Below, piece by piece: positions 33,200-42,848 of a stretch of DNA of 64,000 bases. The DNA is from Vombatus ursinus (lineage: Eukaryota > Chordata > Mammalia > Diprotodontia > Vombatidae), in the NCBI RefSeq assembly GCF_900497805.2, contig NW_020948983.1:23503568-23567567 (forward strand), read 5' to 3'. Position numbers and translations under genes: made by a program. Under the pieces are notes generated by a model. The model ran no database searches. It had not been told where the DNA came from and saw only the letters and a program-made list of their open reading frames with translations. The stretch's first letter is position 1, and every line of letters starts with the position of its first letter.

Positions 33200-33734
33200 C
33201 ACAGGTTTATATATTTAGAGCTAGGGAGGACCTTAGAGGTAATTTCATAAATGAGGAACTGAGGCCCAGAGAAATGATATGATTTGCCCAAGGTCACACA
33301 GATAGCAAGTAGAGCTGGGATGTATGGGATATTCACAGAGGACTAGCACCTCTGGTGTAAGGGCTTGCCAGACTTTTTTCAGGGCTATTCATCCACTTTG
33401 GTGTCTACCTGGTGCTCACCTATCACCTGTGTCTCCAAGAAGCTGTAGCATGCACAGCAGCCACACCTTGGTAAAATCATCTTGGCAGATGGGCTAAACC
33501 ATGTTGAGGGTAACTGAGGGGCTTCAAACCCATCGGTGAATTTCAGGCGGTGTCTACCCCAAGCATGTGAAGCCTTCCCCCGGTAGAACGGGCAATGAAA
33601 ACAATGTTCCAATGGCCTTGAAGGTGGCTGAAGCAGCTGCTGTGGGGCACTTAGAGCTTGGAGAGACATTGAGGACAAACCACAAGAGTTGGGATTTGAA
33701 CCCTCACCCTCTGATTCCAAATCCATATGTCTAC
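33200..33734 (+). repeat. MIR-type SINE split by the unnamed repeat
   Basis: The left part (33200-33335) reads 'gagctagggaggaccttaga', 'aactgaggcccagagaaatg' and 'gcccaaggtcacacagatag'. The right part (about 33685-33734) reads 'gttgggatttgaaccctcac' and 'tctgattccaaatccat'. Both are in order for one CORE-SINE inserted in the L2. Confidence 0.6.
33335..33684 (-). repeat. Unnamed marsupial repeat, copy C (3' half)
   Basis: On the plus strand this is the reverse complement of the second half of copies A and D, from 'ctagcacctctggtgtaagg' through 'gctgtagcatgcacagcagc' to 'ggtggctgaagcagctgctg'. The 5' half is missing. Confidence 0.7.
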
Positions 33735-34571
33735 ATTTCTCATCTTCTCTATATTTACGTGACCTTCACCTTAATTCTAACATTCTTACCTGATCATCAC
33801 ATAGACTTTTACTCCTTCTAGTCTCTCGTCTTTCCAATTCATTTTTCACGTGGCGGCTAAATGGATATTCCCTAGGAAAAACAGATCTGACCCTTCCACT
33901 CCCTCACTCAGAAATCTTTAGTGGCTCCCTGTTGATTTTAGCATAAAATACAGAATCCTCAGCCTGGCATTTAAAGCCCTCCACAATCTATTTCTTGTGT
34001 TATTTAAAATCACTCCCCTTTATGAATGCTCTCTTCTATCAATCTAGCCTGTTAGCTGTTCCCCAGAATTATGTTTCAGCTCCCACTTCTTTGCCTTTGT
34101 ACAGATAGTTTTCCCCAAGTCTGAAATATATTCCTTCTTCACCTCTGCCACTTCTAATTCCATTGAAAATCTGTTTAGGTGGCTCCCCTATGGCCCTCCT
34201 GCCCATACAAGGTCATTCCCAATCCTCTCAGTTGTTAGTTGATCCTCTTTTACTCATAAAATTACTTTTATAACTTTGTCTACACTTAACTGTGTTCATG
34301 CTGCATACCTTCAGGAGAACATAAGCTCCTTGAAGGCAGGAACTATTTTGTCTTGTCTCTTTTATTCTTAGCACCCAATCCAATGTCTTCCTTATATGAC
34401 TAGAACTGTATTGAATAGAATTGAATTTACCCTTTCTGGACAGCCTTTCCTTATTAAGGCCCACGTTGGCTCAATGGCACTAAAAGATGTCTAAGACATG
34501 TTCCAGCTCTAAAATTGCATGGTTTTAAGTCTGGGTTCATGTGCTGAGTATAATCTTTCTCCTCTGCCCTA

Positions 34572-34780
34572 CTTTTAGGCAGCTATGATGCAAGAGACCT
34601 GGGTGTGTAGTCAGAGAATGTGGATTGAAATCTCAGTCCTGCTCCTTGCTATCTATGCAATCTTTGGTAAATCACCTCAGCTGACTGGATCTCAGTTTCC
34701 TTCTTCTGTAAAACAAAGGGGGGGGGGGTTAGATGGTCTCTGAGCTTCTTCCAGCTCTAAAGTCTGGGATCCTGTAGCCT
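34572..34780 (+). repeat. MIR/THER1-like SINE
   Basis: 'gcaagagacctgggtgtgta', 'gattgaaatctcagtcctgc', 'gatctcagtttccttcttct' and 'cttccagctctaaagtctgg' give a full-length order. A run of ten G lies within it near 34720. Confidence 0.75.
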
Positions 34781-34935
34781 TCCACTTTATCTGTTTATAA
34801 ATCCTATTGCTCTCACCTTGGCTTTAGAAGCTAGCCTGGATTGCTATGCTCATTCATTCCCCCAGGGGAAGGAAGCAAGGAAGGAAAAAAGAAGCATGAA
34901 TGGAAGGAAAGAAGAAAGAAATTATTGACAGACCT

Positions 34936-35151
34936 AGTTGTTGAATCATTTCAGTTGTGACCCCATTTGGGGTTCTTTTGGCAAAGATACTGGAGTGGAG
35001 TTTGCCATTTCCTTCTCCAGCCCATTTTATAGATGAAGAACTAAGACAAACAGGCTTAATTGACTTGTCACAAAGCTAGAAAGTGTCTGAGGCCGGATTT
35101 GAACTCATGAAGATGAGTCTTCCTGACTCCACTGCACCACCAAGCTACCTC
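34936..35151 (-). repeat. tRNA-derived SINE with RTE-type tail
   Basis: The antisense copy runs from 'gttgttgaatcatttcagtt' to 'ctgcaccaccaagctacctc' with several small deletions. The 150 bases before it hold a GGAAGGAAA-type purine run. Confidence 0.85.
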
Positions 35152-35159
35152 AACATCAC

Positions 35160-35370
35160 ATCTTCTGACACAGGATTCAGTGGCCTTTCAACAATATCCT
35201 TGAGCAAATCACTTAATCTCTGTTTGCCTCAGTTTCCTCAACTATAAAAGAGGGATAATAATAGCACATACTTCCCAGGATTGTATGAGGATCAATTGAA
35301 ATATTTGTAAAGTGCTTAGCACAGTGCCCGGCACATAGTAGGCCCTATTTAAATATTATTATTATTAGAC
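35160..35370 (+). repeat. MIR3/THER1-like SINE, 3' part
   Basis: 'gagcaaatcacttaatctct', 'gcctcagtttcctcaactat', 'gcttagcacagtgcccggca' and a terminal ATTATTATTATTA run identify it. Confidence 0.8.
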
Positions 35371-35374
35371 ACAA

Positions 35375-35460
35375 AGGCAAATAAGAGCACAGCCCTACTT
35401 ATCCTCAATGAGTTTACTGTCTAGTAGTGGAGCTGCTATATATTCAAAAAGCAATGATTC
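35375..35460 (-). repeat. L2 fragment, antisense
   Basis: 'ctcaatgagtttactgtcta' matches an antisense L2 landmark. The following 35461-36231 is unassigned, including an open frame (35427-35651) without domains. Confidence 0.4.
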
Positions 35461-36231
35461 AGGATAGAGGTTTAGTGTGCTATGAGAATTCCAAGAAAGG
35501 AAAGAGAATTCCAGACTGGGAAGACGATGGAAAGGCTAACATTGGACTTCTGTGCTATAGGTTAGGTAGAATTTTGAGAGATAAGGATAGAGTATGGTGG
35601 CTGGGGTGGGTGGAGAGTGATCATGAGAGAGAAGGCATTCCACTTGTTTAAATATAATATTAACACCCTGCTATTCAATACAATAATGGAGAGCCACATT
35701 GTCCTGGATTCCCTGGGTCTGATTCTTTCTTGATTCTCATGGTAGCCAATAAGCCTTTTTGTTTTCTCTTCTTTTCTTCTTCACTCCATGCAGGTCTTCC
35801 TGGACTGACTTTCCCTATGAGTAGCCAGGACAGCAGGGTAAAGAAACCATCCTTTCCATCACATTCCTCTCAGCTTTTTATAGCAGGGGAATATGATACC
35901 ACTCTGTCTTAGTTATTTCTGAATATTCCATTTGTAGTCTTTACAACATTTCTCCCCAGCCCTACGCTTTCACCTGGTCTCCCCCTCCCCACCCGCAACT
36001 GTCTGAAGTCATTCTGAAGGAATGACTCAGCAACTTGGCTTTTTAAAGGGGTAATCTTAATTTGAACTACACCCAATTTAGGCTGAATACAGTTAAACCA
36101 CTTAACACAGCCATTCTAAGTAAGACCCATCTCTTTACGTGTCACTGCTTCCTGAATTTCTGTGTTCAGATTAAGAAGGATTTTTTTGTTCATTGTAAGA
36201 GCAAATTATTCCCTCCATTATGAAGGTTAGA

Positions 36232-36418
36232 ATTAGTCTCAGTTCCTTCATCTGTAAAACAGGGCTGATAATAACACATACCTCCCAAGGTTGTTGTGAG
36301 AATAAAATGAGCTAATATGTTTAAAGCACTTTTCAAACCTTAAAGTGCTATATAAATGGTAACTATTGCTATCATTACCATCATCATCATCATCATCATC
36401 ATCATCACCATCACCACC
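36232..36418 (+). repeat. MIR3/THER1-like SINE 3' half with (ATC)n expansion
   Basis: 'cttcatctgtaaaacagggc', 'gcacttttcaaaccttaaag' and 'tgctatataaatggtaacta' end in an ATC microsatellite at about 36371-36418. The array grew from the SINE tail. Confidence 0.8.
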
Positions 36419-36424
36419 TTGACT

Positions 36425-36545
36425 AACATCTTGAACACTGAGACTGGCTTTTATTTATCTTTGTACCCACCCTTCCCCCAGCTTAGTACTTTGCACTTAG
36501 TAGGTTTAAAAATACACACACTTGTTGAATTGAATTGAATTAAAT
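36425..36545 (+). repeat. L2 LINE 3' end
   Basis: 'gcttagtactttgcacttag' and a terminal TTGAATTGAATTGAATT run mark an L2 end. Confidence 0.6.
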
Positions 36546-36556
36546 TGTGCTAGAAG

Positions 36557-36812
36557 GGGCAGCTAGGTGCTGAAGTGGATAGAGCACTGGGCCTGGAGTC
36601 AAGAAGACTCATCTTTCTGAGTTCAAATCCAGCCTCAGACTTTTACTAGCTGTGTGACCCTGGGCAATCTGCTTAACCCTGTTTGCCTCAGTTTCCTCAT
36701 CTGTAAAATGAGCTGGAGAAGGAAATGGCAAACCACTCCAGTACCTTTGCCAAAGAAACTTCAAAATGGGGTCATGAAGAGTTGGATACAGCTGGAAAAT
36801 GACTGAAGAACA
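36557..36812 (+). repeat. tRNA-derived SINE with RTE-type tail, sense, full length
   Basis: This is the clearest sense copy. GGGGCAGCTAGGTGCTGAAG opens it, the B-box word GAGTTCAAATCC follows, then GGAAATGGCAAACCACTCCA and a 3' end AAAATGACTGAAGAACAATG. It fixes the true orientation of the antisense copies in this window. Confidence 0.93.
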
Positions 36813-37777
36813 ATGAAATAGAAGTTTCCTGTTAGAACAGGAGAGGGTCAGGAGAGAAAAGTCTGACAACTGGGAAGGTAAAGTGGGGATGTTGCCTAGA
36901 TCTCTCCCCTCCTTTTCTTCTTCCTGTCTGTGGGGCAATTACATTAATATCTTAAGTGCACCCATGTGCCATTGGGACTGAAATGCTATTAGATGTTCTC
37001 TGAAGTTAGAAACAGTCCTTTCGCTTCAGATCTGACATTCTCTGTATCCAGGAAGCATCAGCTTCATCTGAAATAAAATAGACAGGTAAGTGTTTCTCTC
37101 GTGCCTTTGGAATTATAAATCACTAGTGTTCTTCCCTTTAGCGTGGGGCATGGGAAATAAGGCCTTGTAAAAGGGTTTCATGACAGTGTCATGGAGGATT
37201 TATTTCTTAATAAGAAAGTAGCTACAAAGAAACTTTAGCCTGTGTGCCCATGGCTTAAATGAAATCAAGGCCAACCTAATGAAAATCAGGCAGAAATTTA
37301 ATATTCTTTGCCTTGCTTTCTGCTACCTTTTCATTTGTCTTTTATGGGCGCTGATGCAAGAGGAAGCCTCAGGATATTTGCTCCAAGCTGATGCTTCTGT
37401 TCTTTTAACCTACAGATATTAGTGGTGATAGGGGTGGGAGCAGGGATAATACTGACTTGTGGGCAGGGTCCATACAGATTATGGAGACAGAATAGAATTT
37501 GTGGTAAATAACTTGAAAGATAAAATTATGGTAACATCCCAACTACCTGGAATTCTGGAATAGGAATCATTTTGCAAAGCTGAGTTTTCCAGGTCGCTAA
37601 TCCAGACCTAACTTCTCACTGACTCCAGCTCATCTTTGTGGAGGGTAATTTTCAGTAAGTGTACCTTATCTGACTTGAGCCTTTCACCTCAATGTGGTGA
37701 ATCCGGGAACTTCTACAATCAGTTTGGGTTTAGATTCAAAGTTATTAGCAGGCTAATAGATACCTGGGCTATCAATA
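36813..37777. other. Unassigned sequence, possibly unique
   Basis: I recognise no repeat over nearly 1 kb, which is unusual for this window. No open frame with a motif is present. It is a candidate for conserved non-coding sequence that only a cross-species alignment could show. Confidence 0.4.
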
Positions 37778-38497
37778 GTTGCTGTTTGTCATTCATTTTT
37801 TTCTTTATTCTTTTTTTTTGGTGGGGGGCAATTGGGGTTAAGTGACTTGCCCAGGGTCACACAGCTAGTAAGTGTCAAGTGCTTGGTCTGAGGCTGGATT
37901 TGAACTCAGGTCCTCCTGACTTCAGTGCTTTATCCACTGCACCACCTAGCTGCCCCTGTCCTTCATTTTTTGAAGAGGACCAAGGACATCACGAGGTGAC
38001 ACCTTGACTTATGAATTGGATTTAAGTGAGGCAGAGTTGCACAAAGTTGTCAGCCTCACTCTCTCTTCCAGAGTCATTGAAGTCCAATGGCAGGACCAAA
38101 GGGATGGCCTGGGATGCAGTGGATAATTCCGACATCTTGGATGTCTCACTAAGCTCTAAGCACTCCATAGCACCTGCTTCAGCCACCTTCATGGCCATTG
38201 GAAGAAATTTTTCTCATCCGCCTCTTATGCCTAGAAAGTCTTCACATGCTTGGAGTGGACACCCCATAACTCACCAGTGGGTTTTGAGGCCTGTTGATTA
38301 CCCTAAATTTGGTTTAGCCTGGTTTTCCAAGATGGTTTACTGGGGTGTGGCTGCTGCTCATGCTACAGCTTCTTGGGGCCACAGGTGAGAGTTGAGTGCC
38401 AAGTAGACACCCAAGGTGGATGAGCAGCCCTGAAAAGGATTTGTCAAGCCCTCACACCAGAGGCACTGCTCCTCCTTGAACACCCCATACACCCTGA
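37778..38497 (+). repeat. Unnamed marsupial repeat, copy D (full length), with SINE
   Basis: After removing the SINE at 37802-37956, the copy runs from 'ttcattttttgaagaggacc' through 'gtgaggcagagttgcacaaa', 'ggcctgggatgcagtggata', 'tgtggctgctgctcatgcta' and 'ggatgagcagccctgaaaag' to 'ttgaacaccccatacaccc'. It matches copy A along its whole length. The 120-codon open frame 38026-38388 is not preserved in copy A and is taken as chance. Confidence 0.78.
37802..37956 (-). repeat. tRNA-derived SINE (short form) in the unnamed repeat
   Basis: The antisense copy ends CTGCACCACCTAGCTGCCCC. It is flanked by TGTCATTCATTTTTT (37787-37801) and TGTCCTTCATTTTTT (37957-37971), a 15-bp duplication with one mismatch. 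It landed near the 5' end of copy D. Confidence 0.92.
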
Positions 38498-38546
38498 TAT
38501 CAGTAGTATAGAATTAGCATGTTGTTGAATTAGATATCCTGTAATT

Positions 38547-38917
38547 CCCAATTTGTAGGAGGGGGATATTAGGGGGATGAGGGGACAGGAAAGGAAAAGG
38601 AAAATGCATTTGTGTGAGGAATGATTGCTGAGATTGTTTCTACTAGTTTGTCTAATTTTATTTTTTATTATATTTTCTGTTCCAATTAAAATGTTTTTTG
38701 CTAATTCTATACTATCAATAGCAAATGCTTTTGCTAATTCTATGCTATCAATAGTATAGAATTAGCAAAAGCATTTAATTGGAACAGAAAATAAAATGAA
38801 AAAAATTAGACAAAACATTAGAAACAGTCTCAACAATCATTCCTCAAACAAATGCATTTTCATTTTCCTTTCCCGCCCGACCCCTGTCTCCCCAAGATCC
38901 TCCACCCACAAATTGGG
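38547..38917. repeat. 371-bp imperfect palindrome
   Basis: The left arm starts CCCAATTTGT at 38547 and the right arm ends ACAAATTGGG at 38917, with the centre near 38732 and almost no spacer. Matching landmarks are AAAATGCATTTGTGTGAGG (left) against the complement of the right at about 38847-38865, and TTTTCTGTTCCAATTAA (left) against TTAATTGGAACAGAAAA (right). The motif TTTTGCTAATTCTAT occurs twice in the left half and once inverted. A further inverted word, TATAGAATTAGCA, lies just outside at about 38507. Arms agree at roughly 85% by eye. The transcript of either strand would fold into a long hairpin. Confidence 0.9.
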
Positions 38918-40014
38918 TAAAGGGAATGACTTATCGGTAGCCTGGAGTACTCATGGCTCACATCTCTCCGACTTTGCTCGTCTCCTGGATGCAGCTCCTC
39001 AGAGCCTCCTGACAGCACTGACAGACCTTGGCTGGCAGAGTTGGCTCACCTCTCATAGCTTGGCCAGCAGCCTGATCCTCCAGCCCGATCCTCCAGCCCA
39101 TTCACAGCTCACATTCCTGTTTGGCTCTATGACTTGGGACCTCTTGCAGGCTCTGCTGTTTGTATGCCTCCACCTTCTAGCCATTTCTTTGCTATGATGA
39201 CTTTTTCTTGCTGCTAGCCCAGTTTCCCATGGGAATTGGAAGTCTCAACCCTCAGCCTTCAGGTCTGAGTCTTGAGGCCTCTTTGCCCATGGAACTTATC
39301 GTGGGAAATGTGCCTGTCATTGGGCCCACTGGGAAACAGAGGCCTCTCCTTAAGACCCGCAGTACATAAACATGAAAACTTTATCAGTCATTTTAGATGA
39401 CAAGCTTTCTAATATGTAGTGTGCCCCTCCCTACTTGCCTTAAGCAGAATCTCTGGGACCTTTCCTTGATGACTTAATATCTTAACTCTGAATGCTAATT
39501 ATTATGCTGGGGTCCCCCAGAGGTAAATAGGGCTTTTTGCCTCTCCACAAAATGGCCTCAGACTTCTAAGTTTTTTGAAGTTCTTGGGCTTTTTTTGATA
39601 GTTTTTTTTTTCATCTTCATTTGCTTTCCTGTCTCACTTCTCATGCTGTTCAGAAGGGCCACTTGTGGCAGCCTGTGGTCCTCCTCTGGTTTGTTTCTTC
39701 TAACCTGCTGTGGGGTGAGAAGGGACTGTAGGTAACCAAGCTTTCAGATTGTGTGTAAAATTAATCAATAAACTTTGAAGCCTTAGGACCTCTCCCCGGA
39801 GTGAAGCACACAAACTTTAATGCATGCTGTTTGATATTCATTGTGGCTGCTCAGAGGGTTTTGGGGGGCCTATTTCCTGATTCTCAGCAGCATTCCAGAT
39901 AGATGAGGTAACTGGATAGCTTAGTTACAGATAGATGAGGTGATGCTGTATTTGTAGAATTAATGAAAGCTGACTCTCAGGTTCCTAAGAGCTTAGGCCT
40001 GATACCTAGGAGTC
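38918..40014. other. Unassigned sequence
   Basis: No repeat was recognised with confidence. An AATAAA word occurs at about 39766 ('aatcaataaactttgaag'). A 133-codon open frame (38796-39197) starts inside the palindrome and has no domain. The block could include an old LTR but I see no ends. Confidence 0.4.
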
Positions 40015-40319
40015 AGTGTGGTAGCAGAAAGAGCTGGGGACCTGGAGTCCAGAGACCTGAGTTCAGATTTTTGTGTCATAGTGGACAGAACACAAGACTT
40101 TGAGTTATGAAGGTCTGAGTTCAAATCCACCAAATTCTGAAACACTATTAGTCTAATGATCCTGGATAAGTCACTTAACCTCTCTGTGCCTCAGTTTCCT
40201 TATCTGGAAAATGGGTATAATAATCATAGTGCTTACGTCACATGGTTTTGTGAGGATCAAATAAGTTAGTGTATGTAAATCTCTATGCAAACCTTAAAGA
40301 GCTATTTAAATTCTAGCTA
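40015..40319 (+). repeat. Two adjoining MIR/THER1-like SINE heads with one body
   Basis: A first head ('gacctggagtccagagacct') is followed by a second ('catagtggacagaacacaag') and then a complete body: 'ctgagttcaaatccaccaaa', 'gtgcctcagtttccttatct' and 'aaagagctatttaaattcta'. The second SINE probably inserted into the first. Confidence 0.7.
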
Positions 40320-40632
40320 TTATTACTGTTAATACTACTATCACTGTTACTATAGCCATTACCACTACCACTACTATTACTACTACTACTGCTGCTATGA
40401 CTATCATCACTACCACCACTACCTACTAACTACTATTACTACCATTGCCACTACCACCACAACCACTACTACTACCACCACTGCAACTATGCTACTACTA
40501 TCAGTACCATCACCACTACCACCAACTACTACTAACTACTACTACTACCAGCAACTACTTCTACTACTACTATTACTATCACCAGTACTACCACCACCAC
40601 TACTACTACTGCTACTACTACTACTGCTACTG
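40320..40632. repeat. Long ACT/ACC trinucleotide microsatellite
   Basis: About 310 bases of imperfect ACT, ACC and ATT triplets continue directly from the TTATTA tail of the SINE. A 73-codon open frame in it encodes only Tyr, Leu and Pro runs and is not a gene. Confidence 0.95.
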
Positions 40633-40859
40633 CATTATCTATGTCCTTGAACAAACAACCTTTTGAGCCTAAATTTCCTCATCAATAAAATATTTATACA
40701 AATAATTTACAGGGTTGATGGAAGGGATGTTTTATAAATATTAAAATACCACAAATGAGTGTGAAAGGCATAAAATTATCAGAGATTTAGAAATGGCAGT
40801 AAGAATAAGGAATATTTTCGGATAAAGTAAGCTGTTAACCTTTTTAGTTTGGGGTGGGG

Positions 40860-41010
40860 TAGAAGGAAGAACATTGAGCTAGAAGTCAGGAGACCTGGGT
40901 TCTAGTCCTGGTTTTTTGAATAATTCGTTACATAATGTTGACCAAGTCATTTAACCTTCATGGGCATCAGTGTCTTCACCCTCCTAATTTTGAAATTCTG
41001 ATTCAAGGAC
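40860..41010 (+). repeat. MIR/THER1-like SINE
   Basis: 'agctagaagtcaggagacct', 'gggttctagtcctggttttt' and 'gaccaagtcatttaaccttc' identify a diverged copy. Confidence 0.65.
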
Positions 41011-41304
41011 TCTGTCGTCCAGTGAGAACCCGTCCTACTCTGTGGGCCAGCGAGAACCAGTCCACAAGTCAAATTCAGGGGAGGTGATGATTCCTAGTTT
41101 TGTGATGCTTCAGTTTTTTATTATTTTCCAAAGCTGAAAAGCAGATTCAATTGAGTTTTCTGCTTACGGACAAACTTCAAACTGAAAACATTCAGAATAG
41201 CCCCCAGTTGGCAAGACTTTGAACACATAAATTCATCAATTTCCATTTTCAGAAAAGGAGGAGGTGACTTTCCCAGACATTGATTTTGGTCATTGAGGCC
41301 TGGA

Positions 41305-41492
41305 GAGGCAGGTTGATGTAATGGAAAGAATGTTGAGATGAAGGTAAGGAATCCTAGGCCCTCTCCTCTATCATTTATTGTATGAAGTTTGATAATTTAC
41401 AACTTCTGGCCTCAGTTTTCTTGTCTGTAAAAAAAAAAGGGAGTTGTGTTATATGGTGTCAGAGCTCTATTCTGGCTCTAACATTCTTATTC
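41305..41492 (+). repeat. MIR/THER1-like SINE
   Basis: 'ggttgatgtaatggaaagaa', 'ctggcctcagttttcttgtc' and 'gctctattctggctctaaca' are in order. The central part is eroded. Confidence 0.65.
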
Positions 41493-42149
41493 TAAAATGG
41501 TTCATCATATGGGGCTGGAACTGATCAGAAATACTTAAAAGAACCTTCTTCCCTTGTCTCTTCCTTTGCAGTTTGAGTCTACATCCCCATGCTACTTTCT
41601 CTAAACAGGGCCCAAGCATCACTTTGTAACAGAAGGGAAGAAGCATCATCTATCCCACACTCCCCTCCCCAATTATCCCCATCCCATTCTGCTTATTGTC
41701 AGCTGCAAGGGCCAGCTATGGCTTTTGTTGATTCTCAGCTAATCAGATGGAAAGAGATAACCTCCATGCCCCTTTTACCTCTGAAAGGTGATAGAGTGGT
41801 GGATGAACAGGCTTCTTTAACTTCTGATTTGCTTCCCTCTTCACCTCTCCTTTCCCTTAGACACTAAATCTCCTGTGTAATATTGTAAGAGCCTCCCAAG
41901 GAGGCTTAACATGCCGCCTCTGCCTTAGTCGGGAGAAAGCTGTGCAGTGATGTGGGTCACTACAAGCTCACCTTGATGAACCCATCCTATCAACCCACAA
42001 GAGGGAGTACAGAGGAAGACCAACAGAAAGGAGTTTCTGCTCTGAGGTAGAGAGTACTTCAGCACCTCCAGCCTCCTGCTGTCACCATCCTGACTATGGA
42101 TGTCGAACCTAACTTGTCCAGGTATTTGAAGCTTAATTGATTCTATTAA
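41493..42149. other. Unassigned sequence
   Basis: No gene or repeat recognised. Open frames at 41589-41867 and 41925-42161 have no motif. Confidence 0.4.
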
Positions 42150-42303
42150 GCAACCAACCAACCAAAAAGCATTTATTAAGTAGCTGTGCTAGGTGCTGGA
42201 GATAGGAGCACAAAGAGTGAAAAATCCCTTCTTGTAATGAACTTACATTCAAACGGGGACACAAATTCATATAACTATAACTTGTATATGTATATAAACA
42301 TAT
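42150..42303 (-). repeat. L2 LINE 3' region, left half (split by L1)
   Basis: 'agcatttattaagtagctgt' and 'gctaggtgctggagatagga' are the antisense L2 start. The continuation of the same element lies beyond the L1 nest at 54729-54960. Together they make one L2 split at the L1 target site. Confidence 0.75.
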
Positions 42304-42796
42304 AGTTTTTGGATATGGACTTCTGGGTCATGTGATAAACAAGATGGAACACTAAATATTTTCTATGATTTCTCAACCTCTACAAAACAATAATTATGCA
42401 CCAAAGATAAAGGCATGATTTAGAGCAGCTGGAACCCAAGAGGTTAAAAATAAAAATCCACAAAATGATGTTTGCACTGCACTCGCTCTGCACCCCTCCT
42501 CCACACCCCATACTACTGACAATGAGGCTTCGAAAGATGACCCACAGCCACAACAAAACCCAACCCTATACCCCAGTCTCCTCTCCTTCTTTCCAGTGAC
42601 ATGGAGATTCTGGCTCCAGGTTGTGGAAGTCTGTTCCAGCATTGACAGCTAGCCAGTGCAGCAGCAGACAACCTTGTAGTACCAGCATGCCAAACCTCGG
42701 AACTGCTGGTGCTAGGGTGGATAACCCCATAGTACCAGCACTGCAGCTCTCTCTAGTGATAGTCCAGAGAACTGAGGAACAGAGGTACCTGGAAAG

Positions 42797-42800
<4 letters not shown>

Positions 42801-42844
<44 letters not shown>
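42801..42844. repeat. (TG)22 microsatellite in L1 5' UTR
   Basis: A pure TG run of 44 bases. Open frames on both strands across it are artefacts. Confidence 0.97.

Positions 42845-42848
<4 letters not shown>

Larger units (their letters stand above)
32515..34440 (+). mobile_element. Long L2 LINE (ORF2 end to 3' UTR), interrupted
   Basis: 32515-33195 follows the L2 reverse-transcriptase C-terminal coding region, e.g. 'ctcaaaatcaacatgtccaa' and 'tcatcctcatatcctatcat'. It resumes at about 33735 and runs through 'ctccctcactcagaaatctt', 'tggcatttaaagccctccac' and 'aagctccttgaaggcaggaa' to the terminus near 34440. About 540 bases of later insertions lie between. The reading frame is dead; open frames within are short. 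Confidence 0.85.

Noticed and set aside
38026-38388. 120-codon open frame in the unnamed repeat
   Set aside because: The frame is not kept open in the other full-length copy at 14812-15361, so it is probably chance.
38796-39197. 133-codon open frame on the plus strand
   Set aside because: It starts inside the palindrome arm and continues into unassigned sequence with no domain, no repeat-independent support and no codon pattern I can see.
40445-40666. Tyr/Leu/Pro repeat open frame
   Set aside because: It is translation of the ACT/ACC microsatellite.
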